Source of the DNA: an uncultured Oscillospiraceae bacterium | Lineage (GTDB): Bacteria > Bacillota > Clostridia > Oscillospirales > Ruminococcaceae | Assembly: GCA_934446565.1 (NCBI GenBank) | Contig: CAKSEO010000003.1 | Coordinates: forward strand, 22,949-86,948 | Reading direction: 5' to 3' | Length of the DNA: 64,000 nt | In this document: piece after piece, positions 16,891-25,315 of the stretch | How positions within the stretch are numbered: position 1 is the first letter of the stretch | Layout: every line of letters starts with the position of its first letter | The notes under the pieces: generated by a model | What the model saw: the letters and a program-made list of their open reading frames with translations, nothing else | Databases searched by the model: none | What the model was told of the DNA's origin: nothing | Position numbers and translations under genes: made by a program

Positions 16891-17517
16891 ATGAATGATA
16901 TAATTAAGCAATTAAACAACACTATATACTTTGAAAAAGTAGCCAATAAACCATTAAGCAATCAAAATGATTTGATAGCTATGCTCTCAGCAGCTTTTAA
17001 CTATTCCCAGGATAATGCAAGACAATTTATCAATGCTTTAAACTATTAAGCTTTCTATAGTCATACCATTGATAACGCACAAAATATATCGTTCGATTAT
17101 AAAGCTGTTGATTTTAATCCAGATCTACATAAGACTTTTAACTACTGTGGAACAGTCGTGCCTGGAAATTATTGTGATTGGATTGGTGACACATATCAAA
17201 GGCTTTTTATCCATCATGACTTTAATATCTACTTTCGTTGTACAAGATTCGAAAATGGTTCAGCTAGCTTAATTGACATTCCATTAACGCAAGTATCTTA
17301 CAGTATAATTTTCTCATTACTTTGCAGTGTTGAACACCACGAAAAAGATTCATCTCTCCAAAGCTCGGGAAATACTGCTTTATTTTGGAATGAAAAGACC
17401 TTTGCTAATTTAACTAATGTTTTCTTAGATATTTATCGGAACAAGTTAAATGCAATTCCGCCATTCATAGATTACAAATATTGTGAGATAATCACAAATG
17501 GTATCCAGCAGATATAA
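16891..17517 (+). pseudogene. Unknown element gene with in-frame TAA
   Basis: An ATG at 16891 with AAGGAG upstream opens a 52-codon frame (MNDIIKQLNNTIYFEKVANK...) that ends at TAA 17047-17049. The same frame then continues without another stop for 155 codons to 17517 (AFYSHTIDNAQNISFDYKAV..., WIGDTYQRLFIHHDFNIYF...). Base composition and residue use do not change across the stop. A nonsense mutation in a roughly 208-codon gene is the simplest reading; a GTG at 17158 could start a 119-residue remnant. No family is recognised. The strong promoter upstream suggests the gene was expressed. The end overlaps the next frame by 20 bases. Confidence 0.6.
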
Positions 17518-18646
17518 AATCACTGATAAAAAAGCCGTACCTTTGCTGAATGGTTCTCCATTAGTACGTCAAATATCTCGAAGTTCAGACTATGGATTGT
17601 GCCTGAGTATCAATGTAATTTCATCTTTTAAAGATAAAGACGACTCTCTGTCCGATTCAATTATAAAACATATTTTCTACTTCACAACAGGCGATAAAAA
17701 CACATTTGATAATTTGTGCAAGGATTATGTCTATATCATTATGAACCCTTTTAGCAAAATCAAAAACACGATTATTTCAGGGAACCTGGACAAACTCCCA
17801 AAATGGCTTGATTTTATCAATTATTCCAAAACCTGTGTGAATTCTAATTACAGGAACACATTCATTTACAACTGGACTCAAAACTCTGAGGTTCAACCGA
17901 ACGCTTTACCTAATCAACATTTATATTTTCTAACACCCAGATATAATTCGGAATTTGATCCAAGAAGCAAATTCCTGCACATTGAATTTTCATATGACGG
18001 CAAATTCTACGACCTTCCTCTGATTACAAATCAAGAAACTGTTCAAATATGTGAGCTGTTCTACGCACATGGATGGCATTTATTAAACGGCTCGGCTATT
18101 TCACGTAAAGCTAAAACAAGAAATGTCGAAGATGAATTTATCAAGTCTCTTGACAAAACTGACGAAAAAACGGGAATCCGTATTCCAGCGGCTCTCATTT
18201 ATCAACTGTATACATACTATGCTAAAAGGGAAAAATAGACAAAACCGATCAGCGACAGCGCTCTATACAAGTTGATTCAAGAGAGTGGGTTCAGATATGA
18301 AACAATGAAAAACCGCAAATCAGACGTTGAATACATTGCCGCAGAGCTAAAGCCGATAATGGAGAAGTTTTGCCCCGGATTTGACGAGAAATGGCTTGAG
18401 GAAAACAAAACAAATAAATCCATAACCTGTACAATAAACAACGATTTCTGGAAGGCACTCACAGCACCCTCAGCGGAAGAAGCTTGTACATATAACGAAG
18501 AGCTGTTTGGTAAATATATTAAAGAACTATGGTCACGCTATTCATGGATGTTCAAGCCAGAGCCAATCCTTCCATCTGAATCAGATTCAGATGAGAATAA
18601 AAAAGGCAATGAAACCTATGTATTAGGCTCACGGTATTTTAACTAA
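17498..18646 (+). pseudogene. Unknown element gene with in-frame TAG
   Basis: ATG at 17498 opens 246 codons ending at TAG 18236-18238. The same frame runs on at once (TKPISDSALYKLIQESGFRY...) for another 135 codons to TAA at 18644, with no second stop. The two parts together make a 382-codon gene; alone, the downstream piece lacks a ribosome site and would begin at a TTG. Content is AT-rich and polar; visible segments include WHLLNGSAISRKAKTRNVEDEF and DFWKALTAPSAEEACTYNEEL. No family is recognised. It may have been joined to the previous gene before a frameshift. It lies directly ahead of the recombinase terminator and promoter. Confidence 0.6.
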
Positions 18647-18649
18647 TGT

Positions 18650-18680
18650 ATCTCCTGCGCGAAAAACGCAGGAGATTTCC
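18650..18680 (+). terminator. Hairpin terminator upstream of recombinase
   Basis: A 10-bp stem ATCTCCTGCG/CGCAGGAGAT with an A-rich loop and a short T-rich tail, four bases after the stop of the preceding frame. Confidence 0.6.
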
Positions 18681-18690
18681 ATTTCCATTC

Positions 18691-18730
18691 TGCGAAAAAT
18701 CTTGACACCGGAGTTTTCGCACACTATAAT
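18691..18730 (+). promoter_or_regulatory. Recombinase promoter with TGCGAAAA operator
   Basis: TTGACA (18702-18707), 17 bases, TATAAT (18725-18730). An 8-bp inverted repeat TGCGAAAA (18691-18698) / TTTTCGCA (18714-18721) brackets the -35 box, a position where a bound protein would block polymerase. The same 8-mer occurs at about 2985-3058. Confidence 0.75.
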
Positions 18731-18760
18731 AGTAAGTAGAACCAAAGAAAGGAGCCGCTC

Positions 18761-20059
18761 ATGAAGATCGCAATATATTCCCGAAAATCAAAATTCACCG
18801 GCAAGGGCGAGAGTATCGAAAACCAGGTAGTACTCTGCCGGGAGTACATTCAGCGGAATATCCCCGAGGCAAAGGACAGCGATATTCTGGTGTACGAGGA
18901 CGAGGGATTCTCTGCGAAAAACCTTGACCGTCCGCAGTTCCGGATGATGATGCAAAGCGCACGGAAACAGCCATTCGACTATATCGTGGTCTATCGGCTT
19001 GACCGTATCAGCAGAAATGTCGGAGATTTCGCAACGCTCATCGAAGAGCTGAATGGCATGAATACCGCGTTTATATGCATAAAGGAACAGTTCGACACCT
19101 CCACGCCGATGGGCAGGGCTATGATGAATATTGCCGCCGTTTTCGCTCAGCTTGAACGTGAAACTATTGCTGAACGTGTGCGTGATAATCTGGTGCTTCT
19201 GGCACGGACCGGCCGCTGGCTGGGTGGAGTAACTCCCCTGGGATTTGTCGGAGAAAAGACCGCTGTTACGGACGCCGAGGGCAAAAGCCGCTCCGCTTAC
19301 AAGCTGTCCGTAGTTGACGATGAGATGAGCAGAGTACGCACGATTTACGCTAAGTTTCTTGAATTTCAGTCGCTTACAAAGGTCGCAACATGGTGTATTC
19401 AGAACAACATAAAGACCCGCGAGGGCAGCGAATTCCGCATGAGAACTGTCCGGGATATTCTCACGAATCCGGTGTACTGCACTGCGGACGAAGCCGCATT
19501 CGACTACTTCACGAAGCTTGGCAGCGACGTCTGCTTTGAACGTGAAAAAGCAGACGGAAAGCACGGTCTTATGCCATTCCACAGGACTGAACAGAACGGA
19601 AAGAAACAGCTCCGGCTTCCCCCGGAGGAATGGATAATCTCCCTCGGAAAGCACAAACCGATAATCCCCTCGGAGGAGTGGATAAAAGCGCAGGAAATAA
19701 TCAGCGGCAACGCCGGAAAGAGTTTCTACCGTCCTGTCAGAAATCAGGTTTCAGTATTTTCCGGGCTTGTACGCTGCGCCAACTGCGGTTCCATAATGCG
19801 CCCACGGATAAACAGCAACGCACGCCGTGAAGCTGACGGTTCACAGACTTTCTACTATATGTGCGAATTAAAGGAACGTTCCCGTTTAAAGAACTGCCAG
19901 ATGTGCAACGTCAACGGAAATGTACTTGACAAGCTTCTCTGCGATGAGATAATGAATTTCAACAAGCTGAGTTCAAATGTTGAAAAAAGTCTTTATCATC
20001 CCTGCTCAAACCGCCTGCGCAGCTTCTCTAAAGCCTTTTTCTCTATCCGCGAAATGTAG
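18761..20059 (+). CDS. Large serine recombinase, C-terminus truncated in sigK
   Basis: Site-specific integrase/excisionase. The resolvase domain covers residues 1-150: Ser7 in YSRKS is the nucleophile, with YRLDRISRN and FDTSTPMGRAMMNIAAVFAQLERE. A recombinase domain (TPLGF, ILTNPVYCT) follows, then a zinc ribbon with CANCG and a second CxxC (CQMC) near residues 340-390. Large serine recombinases usually continue for 80 or more residues with a coiled coil; here the frame enters sigK antisense DNA at about 19.99 kb, and the last 23 residues are encoded by the reverse strand of sigK. The gene is therefore cut at the element boundary, or its true end would only be restored in the excised circle. 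GGAG precedes the ATG. A sigK-adjacent serine recombinase recalls the skin elements, where such an enzyme (SpoIVCA in Bacillus subtilis) works in the mother cell. Confidence 0.85.
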   Translation: MKIAIYSRKSKFTGKGESIENQVVLCREYIQRNIPEAKDSDILVYEDEGFSAKNLDRPQFRMMMQSARKQPFDYIVVYRLDRISRNVGDFATLIEELNGMNTAFICIKEQFDTSTPMGRAMMNIAAVFAQLERETIAERVRDNLVLLARTGRWLGGVTPLGFVGEKTAVTDAEGKSRSAYKLSVVDDEMSRVRTIYAKFLEFQSLTKVATWCIQNNIKTREGSEFRMRTVRDILTNPVYCTADEAAFDYFTKLGSDVCFEREKADGKHGLMPFHRTEQNGKKQLRLPPEEWIISLGKHKPIIPSEEWIKAQEIISGNAGKSFYRPVRNQVSVFSGLVRCANCGSIMRPRINSNARREADGSQTFYYMCELKERSRLKNCQMCNVNGNVLDKLLCDEIMNFNKLSSNVEKSLYHPCSNRLRSFSKAFFSIREM

Positions 20060-20712
20060 CTGCGCGAGATTTTGAGCTGCTTCGCTATCTCACGCTGGGT
20101 CATAGCTTCGCAGACGTATCCCCTGCCGTCCCGTATCCCGTAACGCTTGCAGATTATCTCCTTTTCACGCTCGTCAAGTTCCTCATCAATGTATCTGTAC
20201 AGTTTCTGCGAATTTATCCTGAGCTCCGTTTCCTCTTCAATGTTCACGCCGCTCGACAGTATGTCAGCTATCGTCAGCGTGTTTCCCTCGCTGTCCGTTT
20301 CAAGAGGCTCGTTTATGTAGACCTCGCTTTGCTGGCGCTTTATCTTCCGAAAGTGCATTTTTATCTGGTTATCTATACACCGCGAAGCATAGGTAGAAAA
20401 CCTACGTCCCTTAGTGTAATCAAACGTTTCTGCGGCGCGTATCAGACCTATCGTTCCGATGGATATCAGGTCGTCTGCATCCTGCTGTGAACCCCGGACC
20501 GCCTCCGGGTAATTCTTATTCACGATGTATGCCACCAGACGAAGATTGTGCTCGATGAGCTTTCCACGCGCCTGCGTGTCTCCCTGCGCAATAAGCGCTA
20601 TGCACTCTTCCTCCTCTTTCGGAGAAAGCTGTTTAGGAAACGAGCTCCGGGAATCCAGATGCAACCCGATAAACAACAGATTCTGCAATGCAAATTCAAG
20701 CAGTGACAACAT
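19996..20712 (-). CDS. sigK: RNA polymerase sporulation sigma factor, pro-sigma-K
   Basis: Late mother-cell sigma factor. Residues 1-20 (LSLLEFALQNLLFIGLHL) form the hydrophobic pro-sequence that in this family is removed by the intramembrane protease SpoIVFB. Region 2 is NLRLVAYIVNKNYP...DADDLISIGTIGLIRAAETFD; the -10 reading helices follow (FSTYASRCIDNQIKMHFRK). Region 4 ends with TQREIAKQLKISRSYISRIEKKAL. At 238 residues it is full length; unlike B. subtilis or Clostridioides difficile the coding region is not split, but a serine recombinase frame ends on top of its last 20 codons. GGAGG lies 8 bases upstream of the ATG. Sigma-E-like members share much of this sequence; the pro-sequence and the end favour sigma-K. 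Confidence 0.88.
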   Translation of the reverse strand: MLSLLEFALQNLLFIGLHLDSRSSFPKQLSPKEEEECIALIAQGDTQARGKLIEHNLRLVAYIVNKNYPEAVRGSQQDADDLISIGTIGLIRAAETFDYTKGRRFSTYASRCIDNQIKMHFRKIKRQQSEVYINEPLETDSEGNTLTIADILSSGVNIEEETELRINSQKLYRYIDEELDEREKEIICKRYGIRDGRGYVCEAMTQREIAKQLKISRSYISRIEKKALEKLRRRFEQG

Positions 20713-20830
20713 ATCCTTATCCTCCGTTCATGTTCTCGTAAATTCTATTTCCCACTGCTTGTATTATATTCCCAGACTTGAAATTCTGTTCATTTTATGG
20801 TATCATATCAGTATGATGAAAGGAGTTCAG

Positions 20831-21373
20831 ATGGATCATATCTTTACCTACAGCAAGTCAAACCCCATTCCAGATGAAAAATTCGAACGGGTGTTCAGCA
20901 TTCTTGAAAACTCATTCCCGCAGTCGGAGCGTGGAAACGCCAAGCTCCATCGCCGCGAGCATTCCAGGGATAATTTCCGCTGCATGTGCTGCGAGCCGGA
21001 GGGCGTCCCTGCTGCATTCATCAATTACTACGAGCTTCCGGAGCACGGCTTTATCTTCGTCGAACATTTCGCCACCTCCCCGGAACTGCGTGGAAAAGGC
21101 GTCGGCTCCGGAATGATGAGGGAGCTGATCTCGTCCTCCAGACCCGCGCTGATAGTCCTGGAGGTGGAACCTCCCGAGGACGAAACCGCCCGCCGCCGCG
21201 TGGGATTCTACCAGCGACTCGGCTTCACGCTGAACCCCGGAGAGTACTTCCAGCCGGCTTTCTACGGAAATCCCGACCCGCTGCCGCTCATGCTGATGTC
21301 CACAAGCCCGCTCGGCAGCTCGGATTTTACCGACGTTTCATCTGCAATTCACCGCGAGATCTACAAAGTCTGA
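20831..21373 (+). CDS. GNAT-family N-acetyltransferase
   Basis: A 180-residue acetyl-CoA-dependent transferase. The acetyl-CoA loop is seen in LRGKGVGSGMMREL, preceded by the strand FIFVEHFATSP and followed by LEVEPP and RVGFYQRLGF, the typical GNAT order. The substrate is unknown. The start is ATG 20831, seven bases after AAAGGAG; an open frame upstream lies antisense to sigK and is ignored. It diverges from sigK. Confidence 0.85.
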   Translation: MDHIFTYSKSNPIPDEKFERVFSILENSFPQSERGNAKLHRREHSRDNFRCMCCEPEGVPAAFINYYELPEHGFIFVEHFATSPELRGKGVGSGMMRELISSSRPALIVLEVEPPEDETARRRVGFYQRLGFTLNPGEYFQPAFYGNPDPLPLMLMSTSPLGSSDFTDVSSAIHREIYKV

Positions 21374-21534
21374 TTTCAATTCGAATTAGCGACTGTTTTA
21401 ACAGCATAGTCTCTTATTTCCCGCACAGATGTTAAGTAATTATAATATTTCAGGTCTATTCCGTTCAAATCATGCAAAAGCAGTCGATTTTTATGCAACA
21501 TTAACAAATCTTTTGTCCATGCCTTGTCAAAGTG

Positions 21535-21563
21535 TTGCAATTCAAATCGTTTCATGATATAAT
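21535..21563 (+). promoter_or_regulatory. Promoter for EAL protein gene
   Basis: TTGCAA (21535-21540), 17-base spacer, TATAAT (21558-21563), 38 bases before the ATG. Confidence 0.6.
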
Positions 21564-21601
21564 GTATATAATAGTACAGATAGCATCAAGAGGGATTCCC
21601 T

Positions 21602-23548
21602 ATGACTGAAAAACTTATACATCTGGATATTGCAGCACTGCTTATCCTTACGATCGTTCTTATATCGCAGTTCACACGGCGCATGTCCAAGGGTACGACC
21701 AATCATTTCTTCATCGCGCTCGTAATAATGACGATACTTAGCGGCGCTTCCGATATTTGGGCGGTCCTGCTGGATAACGCAGGCTCGCTGGACTACTCCG
21801 CGCGTTCACTCGCGCATTCAGTTTATCTGCTGGTATACAACTCGATATCGCCGCTGTTCCTGATGTTCGTCATCAGCCTGACGAACACCTGGGAAAAGAT
21901 AACGTCGAACAAACCGGTGGCGTGCCTGATGGCATTGCCGTATCTCGGCGTTATCGGGCTGCTGATTGCAAATGCATCCACGCACTGCATGTTTGATTTT
22001 GTGGACGGCGTCTACACTTTGGGACCGCTGTCGTTCCTGCCCTACAATATGGCGGGGATCTATATTCTGATAAGCATCATCTACATCATCGTCTACCGCA
22101 GGCTGTTCACCGTGCGGAAAATGCTCGCGTTGCTTATGATGCTGCCGATAATGCGCTGCCTTGTGCTGTTACATGCGCTTGAACCGGATATCATGGTCAT
22201 GGTTTTCGGCAACACCATCGGAGTTCTGATCATGGCAGTCATGATACAGCGTCCGGAAAACCTCATCGACTCGTTCACCGGGCTTTGCAAGTACAGCGCC
22301 TACGCCGAGGATATGAAAAAGAGCTTCGAGATACGAAACCATATCACAATTATCCTGGTGAACATCTCGAACTACGACTCGATACAGAAAATTCTCGGCT
22401 ACGACAAGACTCAGAAGCTGCTCATGAAAACCGGCAGGAAAATACTCGAACAGAACCGCGCCGCCAAGACCCACGGCGCTGCCTACTACCTTGACCGCGG
22501 ACGCTTCCGGCTGGTCGTGAACTCCTACAACCGCATTAACGCGGAGCTTGTCGCCGGACTCATCAACAATGAGCTGCACAAGACCATCAAGATAGACCAG
22601 TTCGACCTGAACCTGATACCGTTCGTCTGCCTCGCAAAGTGCCCGGAGGACATCGACAGCTTCCAGTCGCTGATATCCTTCGGAACCGATTTCCACGAAA
22701 AGCTCCCCTACAACGGCGAGGTTATACACGCCGATGGAAGCACCGTGAAGCGCATGGTATCGCTGCTCACCGGAGTTGACGGGATCATCGAGCGTGCACT
22801 TGCGAACCACGGGCTGCATGTTTACTACCAGCCCATATACTCTGTAGAAAAGAAAAAGTTCCTCTCTGCGGAGGCGCTGATAAGACTTATTGATGAAAAA
22901 GAGGGCTTTGTTTCCCCGGAGATATTTATTCCCGCGGCGGAAAAAAGCGGCGCGATACACAAGATAGGTGACTATGTTCTCAACGAGGTGTTCCGGTTCA
23001 TTGCAAGCTCGGAATACAAAAAGCTCGGGCTGGAATACATTGAAATCAATCTGTCGGTGTCTCAGTGCATGAACCACGGACTTGCCGACAAGATACTTGA
23101 GCTGATGAGCCGCTACGGCGTTACCTCCAACCAGATAAACCTTGAAATAACGGAAACCGCCGCAAGCTACGACCAGAGCGTTATGACCGAAAACCTGACC
23201 CAGCTCAGCAATGCTGGTCTGACGTTCTCGCTGGACGACTACGGCACGGGATATTCCAACATGTACCGCATTGCGGCACTCCCGCTGAAGATAGTCAAGC
23301 TCGACAAGACTTTCGTCAACAACCAGAACAACAAAATGTGGACGATACTCCAGAACACCGTCAACATGATAAAGGACCTCAATATGGAGATAGTCGTCGA
23401 GGGCATAGAAACGAAAGAAATGGTGCAGAAATTCTCCGACCTGAAGTGCGATTTCATTCAGGGTTACTTCTTCTCGAAGCCTATCCCGCAGCGCGAATTC
23501 GTGGAGTTCATCGACAGGTGGAACAACCGCGAACGCATCACTACATAA
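21602..23548 (+). CDS. Membrane protein with degenerate GGDEF and active-looking EAL domain
   Basis: A 648-residue c-di-GMP phosphodiesterase. The first 215 residues hold about seven hydrophobic helices, a 7TM-type sensor. A GGDEF-like domain follows but its signature reads DRGRF, so cyclase activity is not expected; it may bind GTP as a regulator. The EAL domain keeps the catalytic set: AEALIRL, EINLS, LEITET, DDYGTGYSN, KLDKTF, VEGIET and QGYFFSKP. Predicted action is hydrolysis of c-di-GMP to pGpG at the membrane. It is a single-gene unit with its own promoter and a terminator. Confidence 0.88.
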   Translation: MTEKLIHLDIAALLILTIVLISQFTRRMSKGTTNHFFIALVIMTILSGASDIWAVLLDNAGSLDYSARSLAHSVYLLVYNSISPLFLMFVISLTNTWEKITSNKPVACLMALPYLGVIGLLIANASTHCMFDFVDGVYTLGPLSFLPYNMAGIYILISIIYIIVYRRLFTVRKMLALLMMLPIMRCLVLLHALEPDIMVMVFGNTIGVLIMAVMIQRPENLIDSFTGLCKYSAYAEDMKKSFEIRNHITIILVNISNYDSIQKILGYDKTQKLLMKTGRKILEQNRAAKTHGAAYYLDRGRFRLVVNSYNRINAELVAGLINNELHKTIKIDQFDLNLIPFVCLAKCPEDIDSFQSLISFGTDFHEKLPYNGEVIHADGSTVKRMVSLLTGVDGIIERALANHGLHVYYQPIYSVEKKKFLSAEALIRLIDEKEGFVSPEIFIPAAEKSGAIHKIGDYVLNEVFRFIASSEYKKLGLEYIEINLSVSQCMNHGLADKILELMSRYGVTSNQINLEITETAASYDQSVMTENLTQLSNAGLTFSLDDYGTGYSNMYRIAALPLKIVKLDKTFVNNQNNKMWTILQNTVNMIKDLNMEIVVEGIETKEMVQKFSDLKCDFIQGYFFSKPIPQREFVEFIDRWNNRERITT

Positions 23549-23552
23549 TATC

Positions 23553-23585
23553 AAAAGTGCAGTCAGCCGGCTGCACTTTTCCTTT
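23553..23585 (+). terminator. Rho-independent terminator
   Basis: A 10-bp stem AAAAGTGCAG/CTGCACTTTT with an 8-base loop and a T-rich tail, directly after the EAL gene. Confidence 0.8.
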
Positions 23586-23637
23586 TATTTCCGCGGAAAT
23601 CATGCGGATTTTCGCGCACAATACTACGGGTGATATT

Positions 23638-24009
23638 ATGAAGTACTTTTTTGAGGGAATGCTCTGCGGAGTGCTCAACGGATTTTTCGGCAGCGGCGGC
23701 GGTGTCGCAGCCGTCCCGATACTGGAGCATGAGCAGCGTAAGCTCCAGCCGGAGCTCTCCCCCGCCGACGCAATGAAGCACGCGCACGCAGATTCCGTAG
23801 CGCTGATCTTCGTGCTGAGTATTACGGCGGCTGTGTGCTATATGTTCAGCGGTGGGATAGATTTCGCGACTGCGTTTTCCTACGTTCCCTGGGGAGCCGG
23901 CGGTGCGCTCGCGGGCGCGTTCTTCCTGCGGAGGATACGCGCGGTATGGCTCCAGCGGCTGTTCGGAGCGCTCATCTGCGCAGCGGCGGTGAGGTCGCTG
24001 CTGTCATGA
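23638..24009 (+). CDS. TauE/SafE (TSUP) permease half 1
   Basis: A 123-residue membrane protein with about four hydrophobic helices. GMLCGVLNGFFGSGGGVAAVP matches the N-terminal repeat of TauE/SafE anion exporters. Normal family members have about 250 residues with two such repeats; here each repeat is its own gene, overlapping ATGA-style with the next. The transported substrate (sulfite, sulfoacetate or another small anion) cannot be read. The start has only a weak ribosome site. Confidence 0.8.
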   Translation: MKYFFEGMLCGVLNGFFGSGGGVAAVPILEHEQRKLQPELSPADAMKHAHADSVALIFVLSITAAVCYMFSGGIDFATAFSYVPWGAGGALAGAFFLRRIRAVWLQRLFGALICAAAVRSLLS

Positions 24010-24407
24010 TACAGGCTATAGTAGGAGCGCTTTCCGGGGTCATCGCGTCCATGGGACTCGGCGGCGGATTCGTGCTGCTGATCTGGCTGACCCTCCATGA
24101 TGGAATGCAGCAGCGACAGGCACAGGGCGTGAACCTGCTGTTTTTCCTGCCTATCGCGCTGATATCCGTGATAATGCACCTGCGCGGCGGACTGATAGAC
24201 AAGCGACTGATCCTGCGAATGATCCCCGGCGGCGTGCTGGGAGCAGTCCTTGGGACGTTTGCTGCTAACCTGGTCGGGAACGACCTGCTGCGGAAAATCT
24301 ACGCGGTGTTCCTGCTAGTGTTCGGTCTGCGGGAACTGTTCCGCAAGCCCCCTGAAAAAGAAAAAGTCCCCGAAAAACCGGGGACGTCGGAAACAGATAA
24401 GCTATAA
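24006..24407 (+). CDS. TauE/SafE (TSUP) permease half 2
   Basis: A 133-residue membrane protein, the C-terminal counterpart of the previous gene: VGALSGVIASMGLGGGFVLL is the second TSUP repeat, and there are four helices with a charged tail (PPEKEKVPEKPG). ATG overlaps the previous stop (ATGA), so translation is coupled and the two likely assemble as a heterodimer. A GC hairpin (24366-24385) lies within the last codons and could end transcription. Confidence 0.8.
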   Translation: MIQAIVGALSGVIASMGLGGGFVLLIWLTLHDGMQQRQAQGVNLLFFLPIALISVIMHLRGGLIDKRLILRMIPGGVLGAVLGTFAANLVGNDLLRKIYAVFLLVFGLRELFRKPPEKEKVPEKPGTSETDKL

Positions 24408-24433
24408 TCAAACCACCGCAGCAAACAACAGTT

Positions 24434-25315
24434 TCACACATCGCTGTGACGGTTGTTATACTTGAACATAACGAACGCCGCCGCGATTATTATCGCATAA
24501 CCTACGAAGCTCAGGACATCCGGCATCTGACCAAGCACGACAAACCCGATGAGCGCCGCGAAGATTATCTGCGAATAATCATAGATGGAGACCTGCTTCG
24601 CCGGAGCGTAGGAATACGCGGTAGTGATGCAGAACTGCGCGATAGCTGCGCTGACGCCCGCGCCTACCAGCATGAGCACCTGCGTCCAGGACATGGGCTT
24701 GAAATCCAGCATCATCAGAGGGAACGCCACCAGCGACGAAAATGCTGAGAAGAAGAACACAACGTAATAACTCTTGACGCCCTTCCCCGTTGCGCGGCGG
24801 ACGAACGTGTAAGCCGCTCCCGCGCACATTCCCCCGCAGAATCCCGCGATGGAAGCGCCGAGCTCCGCATTCTGGAAGCTGGGTTTGATAACGAACAGCG
24901 CTCCGATGAACGCAGTAAGGATTATCGCCCACTGCACCTTATTTGCGCGCTCTTTCAGCAGAAACGTCGAAAAGATTATCGCAAAGAACGGTGACATTTT
25001 GTTCAGCAGCGAAGCGTCCGAAAGGCTCAGCCGGTCTATCGCATAGAAGTTCAGGATGACCCCCGCATAGCCGCACGCCGACCGCATGAACAGGTCGAAC
25101 CTCGCGCCTTTCGGCGGGATTATCGAACAGCGGTTCTTTATCATCGCGCCGCTCGCGATGAACAGTGCGAAAAAGTTTCGGAAAAACGTTTTCTGGATAG
25201 TCGGAATGTCCCCGGAAAGCCTGACGAACATGTTCATCAGCGCGAAGAAAAACGCAGACGTGATGAGGAACAGTATCGCTTTATTCAGGCGGGATATACC
25301 TTTCTTTTCAGGCAT
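24434..25315 (-). CDS. EamA/DMT-family transporter
   Basis: A 293-residue membrane protein with ten predicted helices in two EamA repeats (LITSAFFFALMNMFVRLS; AGFCGGMCAGAAYTFVRR). Members export amino acids, nucleosides or related metabolites. The ATG overlaps the end of pdxY by eight bases, so the two are cotranscribed. The substrate is unknown. Confidence 0.85.
   Translation of the reverse strand: MPEKKGISRLNKAILFLITSAFFFALMNMFVRLSGDIPTIQKTFFRNFFALFIASGAMIKNRCSIIPPKGARFDLFMRSACGYAGVILNFYAIDRLSLSDASLLNKMSPFFAIIFSTFLLKERANKVQWAIILTAFIGALFVIKPSFQNAELGASIAGFCGGMCAGAAYTFVRRATGKGVKSYYVVFFFSAFSSLVAFPLMMLDFKPMSWTQVLMLVGAGVSAAIAQFCITTAYSYAPAKQVSIYDYSQIIFAALIGFVVLGQMPDVLSFVGYAIIIAAAFVMFKYNNRHSDV

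Larger units (their letters stand above)
2314..19995. mobile_element. Composite mobile/defence island ending at the 3' end of sigK (left boundary uncertain)
   Basis: This block contrasts with its flanks. It has mobile-element genes (resolvase stub, SF3 helicase, large serine recombinase, phage portal fragment), defence-type genes (helicase-nuclease, SEFIR, PAPS reductase-like, P-loop ATPase stub) and a strongly AT-rich 13.6-18.7 kb section. Genes repeatedly stop inside one another (near 3.31, 5.31, 5.91, 6.81, 6.95 and 7.63 kb), so it looks like the product of several insertions and deletions, not one intact element. The right edge is well defined: the recombinase frame runs into the 3' end of sigK on the opposite strand at about 19.99 kb. 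The left edge is only known to lie between the AraC gene and the small ORF at 2.7-2.9 kb. No direct repeat marking both ends was found. Confidence 0.55.

Noticed and set aside
19996..20712. sigK interrupted by the element as in Bacillus subtilis
   Set aside because: The 238-codon frame is continuous through regions 2 to 4; only the extreme 3' end touches the recombinase frame.
22169..23554. A 461-codon open frame antisense to the EAL gene, and similar long antisense frames in aspS, GH59 and the kinase
   Set aside because: Codon-bias shadows without ribosome sites or family motifs.
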